A stretch of DNA of 64,000 nt from Isoetes taiwanensis (taxonomy: Eukaryota > Streptophyta > Lycopodiopsida > Isoetales > Isoetaceae), in assembly GCA_021234155.1 (NCBI GenBank), contig JAJEKV010000004.1, forward strand, positions 23,967,122 to 24,031,121, in the 5' to 3' direction. Each line of letters opens with the position of its first letter. Positions within the stretch are counted from its first letter, which is position 1. Shown one piece after another: positions 1-10,716 of this stretch. The notes below the pieces were generated by a model. The model had not been told where the DNA came from. It made no database searches and worked only from the letters and a program-made list of their open reading frames with translations. A program made the translations under genes and the position numbers.

Positions 1-1120
1 TTGTGTGAGAGTATGCCAGTAGTATTTATAGAGCGCGCTGTGTATTTTTAATTAATTTGCCTTCTTTGGCGTAGATGTGGATGTTTATGGACTACATGCA
101 TGCAAACTCTTTTTTAGCCTCCAAAAGTGCAGGTGCATGCCTTGCTTTAGCAGAAAAGTACAGGTGCATGCCTTGCTTTAGCGAAAGCTTTTGGAGAATG
201 GAGTCATTCAATCTTTCCCTTTGTGTGCACAGAGAGGATGTTGGGTATATTTTCCACTTTGTCCTTTCAATTGTTATGTAGTCTGGATTTTGTTTGTTTG
301 TTATGGCAATTCTTTGTTGTTTCTCAGATGCGATATGCAGGCACACATAAAGCTATGCTCCTTCCAATCCCTCTGTGACAGTTTAATTATCATTGAACTC
401 CTAATCTCAGATCGGTGAACCTTTTTCCCCTTTGATTTATTGAGCAATTGCAGAATTAGCTCTGCCCGCTGCTGCATATCATTAGCAGAAAGTACTGGTT
501 TCCTTTGTTCAGAACTCTTGAATTGATCCTACCTACATCCCCCATTTGGAGTGGCCCAATTTAATTTGCAATTGTATCAAGAAGTTCTTCAGTATTTCCA
601 TATCATGTGTACATAGGCCCAAAACTCCCAATTGATATACCAAACCTGCTTCTATTCCCTTTTCTATATGGTTTGATGTGTACGACCCATTTGCACAAAT
701 ACCATGCAGTCCATTGCTGCGCTCGGACGTTCACCTTTCAAAAAACTTTTTACCCATGCATAACCCATTATATATTTATATTTAAATATTATTAATATTA
801 TATATTAGACCATTGAACGTGACACCCCACATATCAGGAAATTAAACCATTGAAGTAAAACTCCCGAGACCCCTCTGTTATTTTTGCTAATATTTGTGCA
901 GAGGGCGTCCAGCAATTGGCGAGGAGCCCCAAACACATACGCTTGTACATGTGTACAATGCGCTTCATAGCCTTTGTTTAATTTCATATTTTAAACTGCC
1001 AGTTAACTAAAACTTGCTAAAAATCGAGTCGCGCTCAACAATGGCCAAGATCGCCTAAAATTGACAGTGCTACTCCTGTTTCTCCTATGTCTATGAACTG
1101 ATTAAAGAGCATTCTGACCA
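1..1120. other. Gene-free AT-rich stretch
   Basis: I see no gene or mobile-element signature here. All reading frames are short and show no recognisable motif. The only structure is a two-copy tandem repeat at about 127-186. The stretch ends where a TGACG-rich array begins. Confidence 0.5.
127..186. repeat. Two-copy tandem repeat (~31 bp)
   Basis: The unit CAGGTGCATGCCTTGCTTTA occurs twice, about 30 bp apart, with similar spacers ending in AGC(A/G). It is probably a replication-slippage duplication. It codes for nothing I recognise. Confidence 0.8.
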
Positions 1121-1149
1121 ATGTGTATTATCAAGAATATCATCTCACA

Positions 1150-1515
1150 AATTCTGACGAATACTGTGATGAATAATATGACGAAGATATCGTTAGAATT
1201 AATGTTAGTAATTTCATCACCTTTTTCGTCAAATCTTACATCAAATTTTGCGTCGAGATATTCGTCAAACTTTGCGTCAGAAATTAATATCACATTAAAC
1301 GTCAGAATTTTCATCAAAATATCCGTCAGAGTTTTCGCCAAAAGTTTCGTCAGATTTTGCACCATTTTCATCATAAAAAACTTCGTCAATATAATTCGTC
1401 AGAATAATTCATCACAATATTTCGTCAGAAAATACGTCAGACATACGTCAGAATATTCATCTGAAGAACATCGCAAAACTAATAAAAATATCCTGACGAA
1501 TTTTTTGACGCAGAA
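1150..1515. repeat. Degenerate TGACG/CGTCA array
   Basis: About 17 copies of the pentamer CGTCA or its complement TGACG, many as TTCGTCAGA or TACGTCAGA, sit at irregular 10-25 bp spacing in AT-rich DNA. Copies at both ends read CTGACGA, and most of the central copies read CGTCA. TGACG is the core of plant as-1/bZIP (TGA factor) sites, but nothing here shows that these copies bind a factor. The array abuts a LINE 3' fragment on its right. Confidence 0.6.
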
Positions 1516-1805
1516 TTGGCATTCTCTTGTAGTGGATTATAGACAGGGCACTCCAAAAAAGTATGTACCTCTGACTCAATCTTAGGGTCAAGACAACTCG
1601 AACAGTACCTTATATTATGCCACCAACCTGTCTCAATGTGCAAATGATGAGAAGAAGTTCGTAGCTGAGAAATCGGGATTCTATTTTTCCTGCTAATATT
1701 AGATAGCTCGTAAGATTGTTCTCCATATGCAGCCATATTATTAACGTCAGCTGTATAGACATCTTTCTTCATAGCACTATCATTCGAGTCCCACAATCTG
1801 CTCAA
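1479..1805 (-). pseudogene. LINE C-terminal zinc-binding fragment
   Basis: The frame reads LRTSSHHLHIETGWW, then C-x2-C, then ESEVHTFLECPVYNPLQ. This is the pattern of the zinc-binding tail after the reverse transcriptase of many LINE-type retrotransposons (CxxC...ExExHxxxxCPxY). Residues before the motif show no reverse-transcriptase core, so only the extreme 3' end of the element is kept. Its left part runs into the TGACG array. The same motif family occurs on the + strand near 7.7 kb and 12.75 kb, so this looks like one of several insertions of related elements. Not functional. Confidence 0.65.
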
Positions 1806-1995
1806 CAGTTTTGGAATTATTTGTGTGCGTACCTCTTTCAGTTTGATCGAATCCGGTCAGGTATAATCATTTACACCCCAACTTTCTGCCCATTGAATCA
1901 CTTGAGAGAACCATCATCGTTCTTTGGATTGTTGCATAGCTTGGAAAGGGAGACGCTATGAGGGGCCGATTTACATATGTAGTAGTACGACATAA

Positions 1996-2238
1996 AGCCT
2001 CTGCCTCAGGGGAATCAACCCAGTTTCTAACAACAGCCTCCTCCGGAAGATTATGCAGCAGTTCAGGATGAACTATGGGTTTACACGCCTGACAGTCCGA
2101 TCCTTACAGGAAGCGGCCGAAGCGGAGCTGATCCAGTTGTTCGAGGATGGCAATTTGTATGCAGTTTATGCCAAGAGAGTCATTATAATGCCCAAGGACC
2201 TCCGCTTAGCTCGGAGAATTAGGAAAGATAAGATTTAG
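1996..2238 (+). pseudogene. Divergent histone H3-like fragment (histone fold only)
   Basis: The frame is open from 1996 to a TAG at 2236-2238, with an ATG at 2053. From about codon 13 it aligns without gaps to histone H3 from the alphaN helix to the C-terminus. Landmarks are TRLTVRSLQEAAEAELIQLF (alpha1 into alpha2), AKRVIIMPKD and LARRIR. The N-terminal tail, including all modified lysines, is absent, and no upstream exon is recognised. A possible splice acceptor (CAACCCAG) lies just before 2024. It departs from canonical H3 at normally fixed places, such as AEAELIQ for SEAYLVG, GNLYAVYAKRV for TNLCAIHAKRV, and KDKI at the end. Loop 1 is no longer than in canonical H3, which argues against a typical CENH3. 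It is either the last exon of a divergent H3 variant or a decayed copy. Confidence 0.7.
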
Positions 2239-2342
2239 GAGCTTTTTGTATAAATTTTTTGACGATACATGCACTCAAACTCTGTTATTAATAAGATAAG
2301 TTGTGATTTTGCTTAAAATTAAGTCAAATTAAGTCAAAAATT

Positions 2343-2616
2343 AGTGAACCGGGTCATATCACGCTGAAAGCCCCTGCAATCAAGGTTGCAAACACCTTTC
2401 GCGTGGAATAAATCAGTTTGCGCTTGTTTGCACTTAAATGTATCAAATTGACATGAGATAAATTGGTAGATAGCCTAGAATAGAGAAATCTTTTATCCTA
2501 GTGCTTTAAAGTTCCAAAAAATGTCAAAAAATTGCTATGGATCCACCCGGATCACATAGCACTGAAGGCCTTTGCAATCAAGGTCACAGACACCGTTCGC
2601 GCGGAATAATACAGTT
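2343..2616. repeat. Two ~72-bp imperfect direct repeats
   Basis: The segments near 2345-2418 and 2545-2614 share CTGAA(A/G)GCC, TGCAATCAAGGT and the ending CGCG(T/C)GGAATAA. They are about 80% alike by eye and 200 bp apart. They lie upstream of the TATA box at 2793 and might be promoter modules of the decayed element that follows, but that is inference. Confidence 0.6.
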
Positions 2617-2792
2617 TTCCATATTCGTCCCAAAATTGTCCAGAAATTGCTCAACAAACTCCTCTAATGTGTTTCTTGCCTTGTTTTAGCTAGATTAGCA
2701 CTTCAAATTAGCTAGATTGGACACCCATAGCTCTTAGAACATAGATTTTTCCGAGCAGGCAGCTTCGGCACGAAAATCTAGGCAACGTGGTC

Positions 2793-2800
2793 TATATATG
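2793..2800 (+). promoter_or_regulatory. TATA box
   Basis: TATATATG at 2793-2800 follows an ACGTGG motif (2785-2790, ABRE/G-box-like). A pyrimidine-rich leader of about 110 bp separates it from an ATGGCGCCGACC context at 2911. Spacing and composition fit an RNA polymerase II promoter of the decayed coding block downstream. Confidence 0.45.
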
Positions 2801-2910
2801 GGGACCTCATTCGACTGTTTCTCTTCACCAAGTTCGCTCTTATCCTTCTAGGCAATTTTTCAGCTCTTTACCAATCTTCCCAAACCATTTTCTACCCCAG
2901 TCTCTGCCCA

Positions 2911-4380
2911 ATGGCGCCGACCAAACAACACCAACCATATCAGTGAGATACTAGTAGAGGAGGCCTTTCAAGTCTTTGATCATCTCTTCGACCTTCATGC
3001 AACCTTGATGAGGACGCCCTACTATACCGACATCATATGCTAGTATGACCAGCTGATCTTACCTTGGAAAGTCGGCCTAGAATCACTGAATCAAGAATAA
3101 AAATCACTGAGTCAAGCCTTAGGTGGGGGTGCAAGAGTCAAGACCCAGATTTGGGACCGGACGAGGAAACATGTCGGATTACATGAGCTGCAAGGCCCAT
3201 AGGCATAGATATCTCTTAGCACACGCAGCCTTAGCCACATTCATGTACTTCAAGGCTATGAACAAGGTGGGGGAGCCTTCTACAACCATTGTATCTGGCA
3301 CCTTTGAACACAAGGGTGGACCAAAGCCTCATCCGTCAGCTTGAAGCCACCAAATACGTATATATTCAAGAGCACCTCAGATTGAGGAAGACTATGCAGA
3401 AGAGGCAGATGAAGATCAGGAAGAGGAGAGTAGGCTAGCAGAAAGGATGAGAAGGCAGATCGAAAGGCATGATGAAGCGAACCACCCATAGGCATCACGG
3501 CCTTGTCCCCAGTGGTTATCGAAGGGGAGGAGTATATCTTCACCAACGACATCCTCCACCTACCATACTGCTGAGAGGAAGGGCTTCGGATTGACGAGCT
3601 CTTGGCATTGATTGTGGAAGGGCAGGAGAAAGACCTCATTGACTACACCTACTAGGCGATTCCATGAGAGGTAGCTGAACGACACTCATATGCCGGGGAG
3701 ACAATGTCAGACGTAGCAGCATATAAGTATATAAAGCAGATGTATCACTAACTAGTCATTCAAGAAGGTGAGTTTCAGGCAATACAGAGTACATTGTACA
3801 AGTCGGGCAGAAGCCCAAGCTCGAATCCTCCCTTCCGGTCAAGAAGCGTACCACATCAACTTAGAGCACGCGACCACCATGTGGAGGAGCCACGAGGACC
3901 TCCTGGCAGTGGACATCTATGGCAGCGCGGCAGGGAGGAAAGACGCAGGAGGAGATCAAGCAAGACCTCAGAAGGGGAAGGCAGGATAGATGATAGTACT
4001 CCACAGGGATTTCAGCTCAAGGGGAGAAGAAGCAGTATCACTCCTGATTGCACTCACGGGTTCGGCCAGCATGGCAAGATGAGGGAGAACACGGATCACG
4101 TCATCCTCTTCAAGAGATCTGTGGCACTCTATAGCATAGACTTCGCCCGAGGGCATCTAAGAGATGGCACCCTTGACAGTAGTGGCGGCTACGGCACCTG
4201 CGCTTTCACCACCATAGATGGCTCAAGCATTACAAGGTGGCTTGTCATGCAATATCTTACGCAATATCGGCAAGGGGTCTTCGACTCAAGGACATCAAGA
4301 ACTTCTTCAAGTCCAAGAAGAGTCCTGGGACTGAACCTTTTCTTTCCTGCCTATGTATTAACATGTATCAATATGTTTTA
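2911..4380 (+). pseudogene. Decayed coding block, unknown (probable mobile-element origin)
   Basis: From the ATG at 2911, one frame after another stays open for tens of codons, interrupted by stops that are often TAG, and the composition is coding-like rather than AT-rich. The longest open stretch is 3794-4381, rich in Arg and Ser. I recognise no protease, reverse transcriptase, transposase or host domain. A promoter-like TATA box precedes it. Two further open frames (4669-4824 and 4837-5103) continue the block. It may be the structural-gene half of an old retroelement or pararetrovirus-like element. The sequence does not decide this. Confidence 0.35.
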
Positions 4381-4668
4381 ACTTCTTATGTACTATTATT
4401 TTTATAATACTTCAAGCTTCAAATTGTATGATCATGTCATGTTTTAAATAATTCATCGTAAACTTATAAATTGAGTTTTAAATCGATTTCTTTTATGGTA
4501 ACATCAATTAATATAGAAATGTTATCATAAACATATAACCTTGAATAACAAATATGGTGACTAATACTTACAGCCAGAAACATCGGCTCAACCTCACAAG
4601 GTTAGGGCAGGCAACTTCATTGGCAATCTAGGAATCTTTTTGGCCGAGAGCAAGAGGAGGAAGATGAC

Positions 4669-5103
4669 ATGTCGGTAGAAACCATTAACCAAATGCTTGC
4701 ACAAATGTGCAATCAGATAGAACAACTGGTACAATGGGCCATGCCGCTCATGCGTGCCCAGGAATGTGGACCAATGCCACCTCCACCTCCTCAAGAACCA
4801 GAACAAGCAGGTAAACCGAAATAGGAGGAAGTTCAGGTGCTAGAGAAGAACAGGAAAAGGAAAAGGAAAAGAAGAAGAAGAAGCAGAAGAAGCCCAAGTC
4901 CTTCTAGCTCTAGTCCAACTGACAGTATGGATAGCACATTATGCAGCAGCTCAGAAAGTGAGTCAGACACTTCACATAGCAGGAACAAGAACCGTAGGGC
5001 AGGGTATTACCAGAAGAAAGTCAATAGTGCCATGAGCAATGTGTGGAAAACCCAGAAATTAGGGCAATTCTCCAGGTTGGACAGGTCAGGAATGGAAGGC
5101 TAA
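4669..5103 (+). pseudogene. Acid/proline then Arg/Ser-rich ORF, one in-frame stop
   Basis: An ATG at 4669 opens a frame with a predicted helical stretch (SVETINQMLAQMCNQIEQLV) followed by a proline tract (PPPPPQEPEQ). A TAG at 4822 interrupts it. The same frame then continues to 5103 with a strongly basic run (RKRKRKRRRRSRR) and a Ser-rich segment with acidic residues. A helix, a proline linker and then a basic tail is common in nucleic-acid-binding structural proteins of retroelements, but no zinc knuckle is visible. The end lies 10 bp before a gypsy LTR-end fragment. Function unknown. Confidence 0.35.
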
Positions 5104-5112
5104 AGTATGATT

Positions 5113-5232
5113 GGATCGTCTTCCCGTACCACGGTGATCCTAGGTGGGGGATAGATGGAGGGTCATGCGTCCGGAGGGCTGGATGGGGGATTTCTCACGA
5201 GATGTACGACGGCGTCGAATGGGAGCGTCACA
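5113..5232 (+). mobile_element. Gypsy LTR 3'-end fragment (+ orientation)
   Basis: About 120 bp match, in inverted orientation, the first ~130 bp of the LTR at 47622 (shared CCATCCAGC, CGTCGTACATCTCG and TCTATCCC blocks on the complementary strand). The fragment ends GGGAGCGTCACA, the same terminal form as that LTR. No primer-binding site follows (5233 reads CTCACACAATGATACC), so it is a stray LTR end. Its left limit fades into the decayed coding block. Confidence 0.6.
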
Positions 5233-5320
5233 CTCACACAATGATACCTATTGACTTTCTCTTAATTGGATTGTAATATTTCAACCCTTTTTTTCCTTGT
5301 TCATAATAGACATTTTTTTT

Positions 5321-5959
5321 TTAAGGATAACATGCGTTTTTTTTTCCGATGAATGTGGACCTTTATTACTCAAAAGAATACAAAGAGTACATGGGGGACT
5401 CAAAACCCAGTGGAGAAGATGTCCACTAGAGCAACACTACCCACCACATACATAACACAGAAAAGCAGAGAATACATATCACCACGAGCACAACTGTTTG
5501 CTATGAGTAAGCCTGAATCTACAGATATCGCTCCCAAATGACACTCTTGACGTCATCTTTTAAGGAAGAACACTTATACGCCTTTATAATGCCACTACGA
5601 GCATCACTAAGCACTTCCATATCTGAAAAGACCTGTCCCTTGAAGATGAGGAGATTTCGTCTCTTCCAGATGGACCAGATGATCCAAACAGATGCTAAGT
5701 GGAAAGCCCTCTTTGCCAACTTGTCCCAAGGACTAGGATGGACTGACAATAGGACTTGCTGACTATTCAAGTCACAATGGAAAAGGCTCAAAAGCCACTG
5801 CCAAGCAAGTCGAACATGATGACACAAGAAAAAGCAATCCGTATGCAAAGAGGGCAGATCACAAAGACTTCTGGATGAAATCTATGAACAATAGTGTTTA
5901 CCCGCACGCATCTACGAATGATCTGCCACCACAAGATAGATATCTTAAGGATAACATGC
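5321..5959 (-). mobile_element. 5'-truncated LINE insertion with 15-bp target duplication
   Basis: The 15-bp direct repeat TTAAGGATAACATGC at 5321-5335 and 5945-5959 brackets a 609-bp insert. On the - strand the insert ends in a poly(A) run (plus-strand T tract 5337-5346). Long target-site duplication, 3' poly(A) and 5' truncation are the marks of target-primed reverse transcription. The insert codes for the end of a LINE ORF2. The two target repeats are identical, so the insertion is fairly recent compared with other elements here. Confidence 0.85.
5519..5944 (-). pseudogene. LINE reverse-transcriptase zinc-binding domain (zf-RVT)
   Basis: Reading from 5944 downward, one frame has ILWWQIIRRCVRVNT and ends in ICPLC. 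A second frame then carries HTDCFFLCHHVRLAWQWL and VWIIWSIWKRRNLLIF to a stop near 5519. Together these are the zf-RVT module that follows the reverse transcriptase in plant L1-type LINEs. A frameshift between CPLC and the His/Cys half breaks it. A related copy with an intact zinc motif is at 47278-47499 (+). No reverse-transcriptase core is present because of 5' truncation. Confidence 0.75.
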
Positions 5960-7189
5960 TTTGTTAACGACACTTGATACAACACATATCTCTTTGCGTA
6001 GCATCTTGGGCATTACAATGAACAATTGCATACAACGTGTCCTTCCATATCCTTGTACATAAAACATAAAAAAAAAGGCAAAAAGGCAAAAAGGCGCAAC
6101 AGGAAGCTTGGGCAGTTTTAGGCGTGGATTCAATTTTGCATTTGATTATGTTGAATTAGTGAGTTTAAACTAGCATTTATATATCAAAGGCCGAATCAAA
6201 ACAATGAAAACCAATATAGTATTCATTCATCGGCTCTCATCTACAAAAGTTAGCTACGAAATTAATGTTTGCTCCTTACTGACAAATTGAGGTATACAAT
6301 GATGCTGCTATGTATCAACTACAAGAAATACTATTTGCTTCTAAATGACAAACTGAGTTGTACAATGATGCTGCAAAGGTTGTCAGTAGCACTAGAGATT
6401 GGACATTTCTCCTATTTTAAGAATATGTAAGAATATCTAAGACATGCCAACTGAAAGTATGAACATTTCAAGATAAAACTGTTTGCGCAAAGGCATCTAT
6501 ATGCTGCAAAGTTTGTCTCGCAGACTCTGAAAGTAATTACATAAGTTGTCTCATCATTTTAAGTATTATGTCTAGTGTGATATACTTACTGCCTGCTGGT
6601 GTTGTGTTGCCCTACTATATAGAGGCCTAGGGGGCTAAATGGCTTGATGAATAAATGAAATTATAGGAACTGAAACAAACATATAAGATAAGATCAGATT
6701 AAGATTGCAGGTTCCAAATCAATCATCACCCAATGCATAATATTAGCAGGAAAGTAAATTTTGCAATGTGTTTCTTAGTCAAAACTCGTGGATGTACAAA
6801 GATCTGCTTATTCATTTCTAATAGGAAGGGCCATATGAGCAGTATGGGTATCACTTAGTTAGATATTAAGAACCGTCAGGCATTTTCACTTCCTTTTTCT
6901 TCTTATTGCAAAGACATATTAAATGGCTCAGATATTTTAATGAATTAGATACAAATTTTATTGCAAAACATTAATGCTGCCCGCACATGGAATTTCAAAG
7001 ATATCAATCTTGTTAATTTGGGATTATCCGGTCTGGAGAAAAACTTTTTTGGAATTTTTCTTGGATCATTTCCCTAAGGTTTTTGGGCTTTTGATCGCTG
7101 GGAAAAAAATCCAACTTTCCAAAAATCGGGAAAAAAAATTGAGTGCAATTAGGTTTCAATTTTTGCATTTGCCCCCTTTATGTTTTTGG
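5960..7189. other. Gene-free stretch
   Basis: No gene is recognised. Frames are short, and long A/T runs and two imperfect ACAAACTGAG-type repeats occur. A ~130-bp dispersed repeat (6998-7130) is described separately. Confidence 0.45.
6998..7130 (+). repeat. Dispersed repeat, copy 1
   Basis: This segment, starting at ATCAATCTTGTTAATTTGG and ending at CCAAAAATCGGG, has a second copy in the same orientation at about 37562-37695. By eye the two are about 75% alike, with small indels. No terminal inverted repeat or coding content was recognised, so the class is unknown. Confidence 0.65.
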
Positions 7190-8151
7190 CATACATATGC
7201 CACGATTGCAGGCCGAAGGCCTCCTATCCGATTACATATGGCGAGGAGGAAGCATCCACGCAAATGGCGATTCCGGTCCTTTTAGCTCCAGCTTAGTTAC
7301 CTTCGCAGGCATCAATATTATGATGATGATGAGCCAGGATGGATTTAGAAGAGAAAGGCAACGGATGATTTCTGAAATGTGTAGATCGGCTAGCACAATT
7401 TTGGCCCACTGCCTAGCTTACAAAGCTACCTCTCAGGTAATTCCTTTGTCTCTGATAATTTCGTTTTTGCCTTCTTAGTCTTAAACCAAGGGTATTCTTC
7501 CCTCATATTTAGAACTTTCTAGAGATGAATGCAAACTTAAGTGCATAGTCACTGCAGTTTTCCTTTACATCATATTTGGTTATATCTATTGTAGATCTTT
7601 GAAGTTTGATGGCATGCCTGTTTGTAAGAACGATCTATGCAAATAAATCTGATGCTTCTTCTGTCATTTGTTATGCAGCAAAGGCAGAGGCCGCTGGGGT
7701 ACGGATGGAGGGCAGGGAATCCCCCGCCATGAGAGTTTATGCCAATGCTGTCACATGCAGATAGTAGAAGATGAACACCATGCTCTACAGGAATGCCCAG
7801 CATATGCACACATCCGAGCAGCTCATGCCGATCTCAGATGCTCTAGCAACTGCTGGCTTCGCCAATGGTGGCACGTCTCGCATCCTACATTCTGCAAGTC
7901 TCCACCGTCAGGGAGTCCCTCACAGCACAGGGAATTTGAGTGCCCAGATAGGGCCTCTCAACGCCTACTACAAGGGTTTTTCCTCCCACATGGGGTTTTT
8001 TTTCATCCCAGTAGTAGAGACACATTGTACAGGGTTTCTGTGGTTTTCTTTTGTGTTTGGAAACTTTCCACTATATTGTATCACTGTCTCATAGGCCAGT
8101 TGGCCTCCGTGGACGTTAAAATATACTTCCTTCCTTCCTTCCTTCTTTGGT
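7190..8151 (+). mobile_element. LINE 3' end with (TTCC)n tail
   Basis: The frame beginning near 7680 contains ESLCQCCHMQ and VEDEHHALQECPAYAHIR, the LINE C-terminal zinc motif (CxxC...EDExH...CPxY). It is followed by about 350 bp of 3' UTR ending CTCCGTGGACGTTAAAA and then a (TTCC)n tail at 8127-8150. The same end, with a different short-repeat tail, occurs at about 13.1 kb, so the GGACGTTAAAA end is the conserved 3' terminus of one LINE family. Sequence from 7190 to 7440 may be more of the element or an unrelated exon ending at a GTAATT donor. The left boundary is unclear. Confidence 0.7.
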
Positions 8152-8330
8152 ATTGGAGCTGAGGCGTTCCGAATATATCAAGCTCCAGAAGTGGCTTTAG
8201 TTGAGCTGCAATAGGTTTGTTAGTTTGCCCTTACCTTGGAGGAAGAAATAGATTATTTGCTATCTTTGCTTATGTAGCATTTCGAAATCTATCTTTGCAT
8301 TTTCACGATTTTTTGAAATTGCTCATATAT

Positions 8331-8948
8331 TCAAAAAATTTTTTGCAACACAAACCATTAACATCCAACATATAAAAATTAAATCCCCCAACACATAACA
8401 ACCATTGACATTAACAACCAACACATAACTACCATTGACATTAATTAACACAACCATTGGGTCCAACACATTTAAATTAAAATCCCCCTTAAACCCCCTT
8501 TGGTTTGGGTGCATATTCACACGGGGGGTGACTCCGGGCAACGAGAGCTGTTGGATAGGCATATTCACCCCTTATTCCTTAATCTACACCGTACGTAAAG
8601 TTCCTCGTTTGTGGGGTATGCAAGTACAAAATTTGCTATACTGTATAACAAGATTCGCAAAATACTATAAGATTTCAAGCAGAATACTATATGGTGTTAA
8701 TTTTGTACGTGCAAAATACAATTATGAGGGCTCTCGCTACCCTACGTCACCCCCCGTGTGAATATGCACCCAAACGAAAGGGGGTTTAAGGGGGATTTTA
8801 ATTTAAATGTGTTGGACCCAATGGTTGTGTTAATTAATGTCAATGGTAGTTATGTGTTGGTTGTTAATGTCAATGGTTGTTATGTGTTGGGGGATTTAAT
8901 TTTTATATGTTGGATGTTAATGGTTTGTGTTGCAAAAAAAATTTTTTG
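8331..8948. mobile_element. Fold-back (long inverted repeat) element
   Basis: Arms of about 220 bp (8331-8553 and 8727-8948) are near-perfect reverse complements around a ~175-bp loop. The outer ends read AAAATTTTTTGCAACACAAA and its complement. Each arm contains internal ~30-bp direct repeats built on ACCATTGACATTAA. No transposase is present, so this is a non-autonomous fold-back or MITE-like element, able to form a long RNA hairpin if transcribed. I see no convincing target duplication. Confidence 0.8.
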
Positions 8949-9599
8949 GCCCCTTCGGGGCCTTAGGGACATCCCCCCCCCGTGTGACAAAAAATTTAGA
9001 ATTCAAACCAGAAAAAAACTAGAATTCCTTTGAGGCTTTCATCACCTGTAGCTTTTGAATTTCATCACAATAAAACAAATAGAACATAAGTAAAAGTTAC
9101 CATAAAGATAGAGCGGATTGATCCCATTATTAAAAAGTCATAAAGTTTGCAACACCCATACACAAACATTTTTGAACTAGAATTTAACAGCAGCCTTTGG
9201 CCTCCATGGATTCTTGTGGTGAGAAACCAAAGTGGGAAACTTTTTTGCTTGTTAGCACAAGGATCTAGAAGCCTTGGAATTTGCTTAATAACTGCCTCAA
9301 AATCTAAATTGCATGGTAATTTTTTGCAAGCTTCATTCGGAATGAGCCATAAAACAATATCCAATAGCGCAATCCTGTATTAATCAGCTGGTAGGATGTG
9401 AAAGCCTACAAAACCCGGCCGAAAAATTGCTGTTTTAGCATAGATAACTTAACCAAACATATCCATATCATACACTATCAAAAAGATCTCAGAGAGAGCT
9501 TTCCAACGCAATAAAAATCATCTCAAACGAGCTCACGGATCAAAAGTTATGATAAGAAATGTGTTGCCGTGAGGGAAGCGCGACTACATGCGCCCTTCA

Positions 9600-9950
9600 A
9601 GCCCTTCATGTGCCCATTATGCACCACACACACAAAAAGAGGGCTTTTGTTGTGAGCCATTGGTTGTTGACCATTATGCACCACACGCACAAAAAAAGGG
9701 CTTTTGTTATGAGCCATTGGTTGTTGACCATTGGAAAAAAAAAGGCTAAAATCAATGGCTCAGAAATGGTGCACTCTAGATGTACGCATTAGGGCTTTTG
9801 TTGTGAGCCATTGGTTGTTGACCATTATGCACCACACGCACAAAAAAAGGGCTTTTGTTGTGAGCCATTGGTTATTGACCATTGGAAAAAAAGGCTAAAA
9901 TCAATGGCTCAGAAATGGTGCACTCTAGATGTACGCATTAGTACATCCAT
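9600..9950 (+). repeat. Tandem repeat region (~57-bp and ~170-bp periods)
   Basis: The unit containing GGGCTTTTGTTGTGAGCCAT, TGGTTGTTGACCATTATGCA and CCACACGCACAAAAA is repeated about four times. A larger period includes the block AAAATCAATGGCTCAGAAAT and GGTGCACTCTAGATGTACGC, which appears twice. It is probably a locally expanded minisatellite. Confidence 0.8.
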
Positions 9951-10025
9951 TTGAATACATCACGAAATCATAGGAAAACCTTAGTGAAAAACGTACAAAA
10001 ACACAAAGAAAACCCCCTGTTATTA
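9913..10025 (+). repeat. Dispersed repeat shared with 18176-18310
   Basis: The block TCTAGATGTACGCATTAGTA, followed by AAATCAT-GAAAACC, CGTACAAAAA and CCC/CCGTTATTATG, recurs at 18176-18310 in the same orientation. The second copy contains an inserted (ATAGA)n run. Class unknown. Confidence 0.7.
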
Positions 10026-10716
10026 TGCTACATATATTTATTGTCTTTCTTGCAATTTTGAAATGACATAATGCATTTGTCGTTTATCAGATTGAGATCA
10101 CCCATCCAAGGGAGAGATCATTTGGTGCTTGATGCTTCTGATTTCCAAGGTCCTCATGCAAGACCAGTACTGCAGAACAGGTGACAGAGACCTTCCCAAG
10201 CAGTGTCTTCTTAGTAAGAAGAGCACCTCTCTTAGAAGTCCTTACACCTCTGGTGCTTGACGATTTTGCACTTTTATCTCATCTCACAAAGGCCTTTGCG
10301 CAATCTAATAATTTTTCTGGATTTTTCAGCTCCATCCATAGATATCATGACCAGTGAGTAACCATCTCTCTTTTTCCCCTTTGTTTCTATTTCTCTATTT
10401 TCTGCTAAGATTGAATTGTTTGGAGGGGTTGTTACTTTGTATGGTTTCTTTCTATCGATGGAGTATATCTTTTTTTATTAGTCATCGTTCTGCTCTTCCT
10501 GTGGCATGACCAGATATTGTGGTCAATGGTGTTGAGCTTCCGCATGTCCTTGACTGGATTGTAGCTTAGTACCTTGCATTTACATCAGATGAAAGGCTGC
10601 AGAAGCAAAGAAGGAGGTGGAATTTTGTGAGAGAGTCAAGTAGTTGAAAACATTATCGCCAGCTGAATTTGGAAGCAAGAGGTTCTGTGTATTTTCGGTT
10701 TCAAATATCAATTACA

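Noticed and set aside
1996-2238. Calling the H3-like fragment CENH3
   Set aside because: Loop 1 is not longer than in canonical H3, and the C-terminus keeps IMPKD and LARRIR, so the centromeric assignment is not supported.
2911-5103. Endogenous pararetrovirus
   Set aside because: A promoter and basic ORF are suggestive, but no reverse transcriptase, movement protein or zinc knuckle could be recognised.
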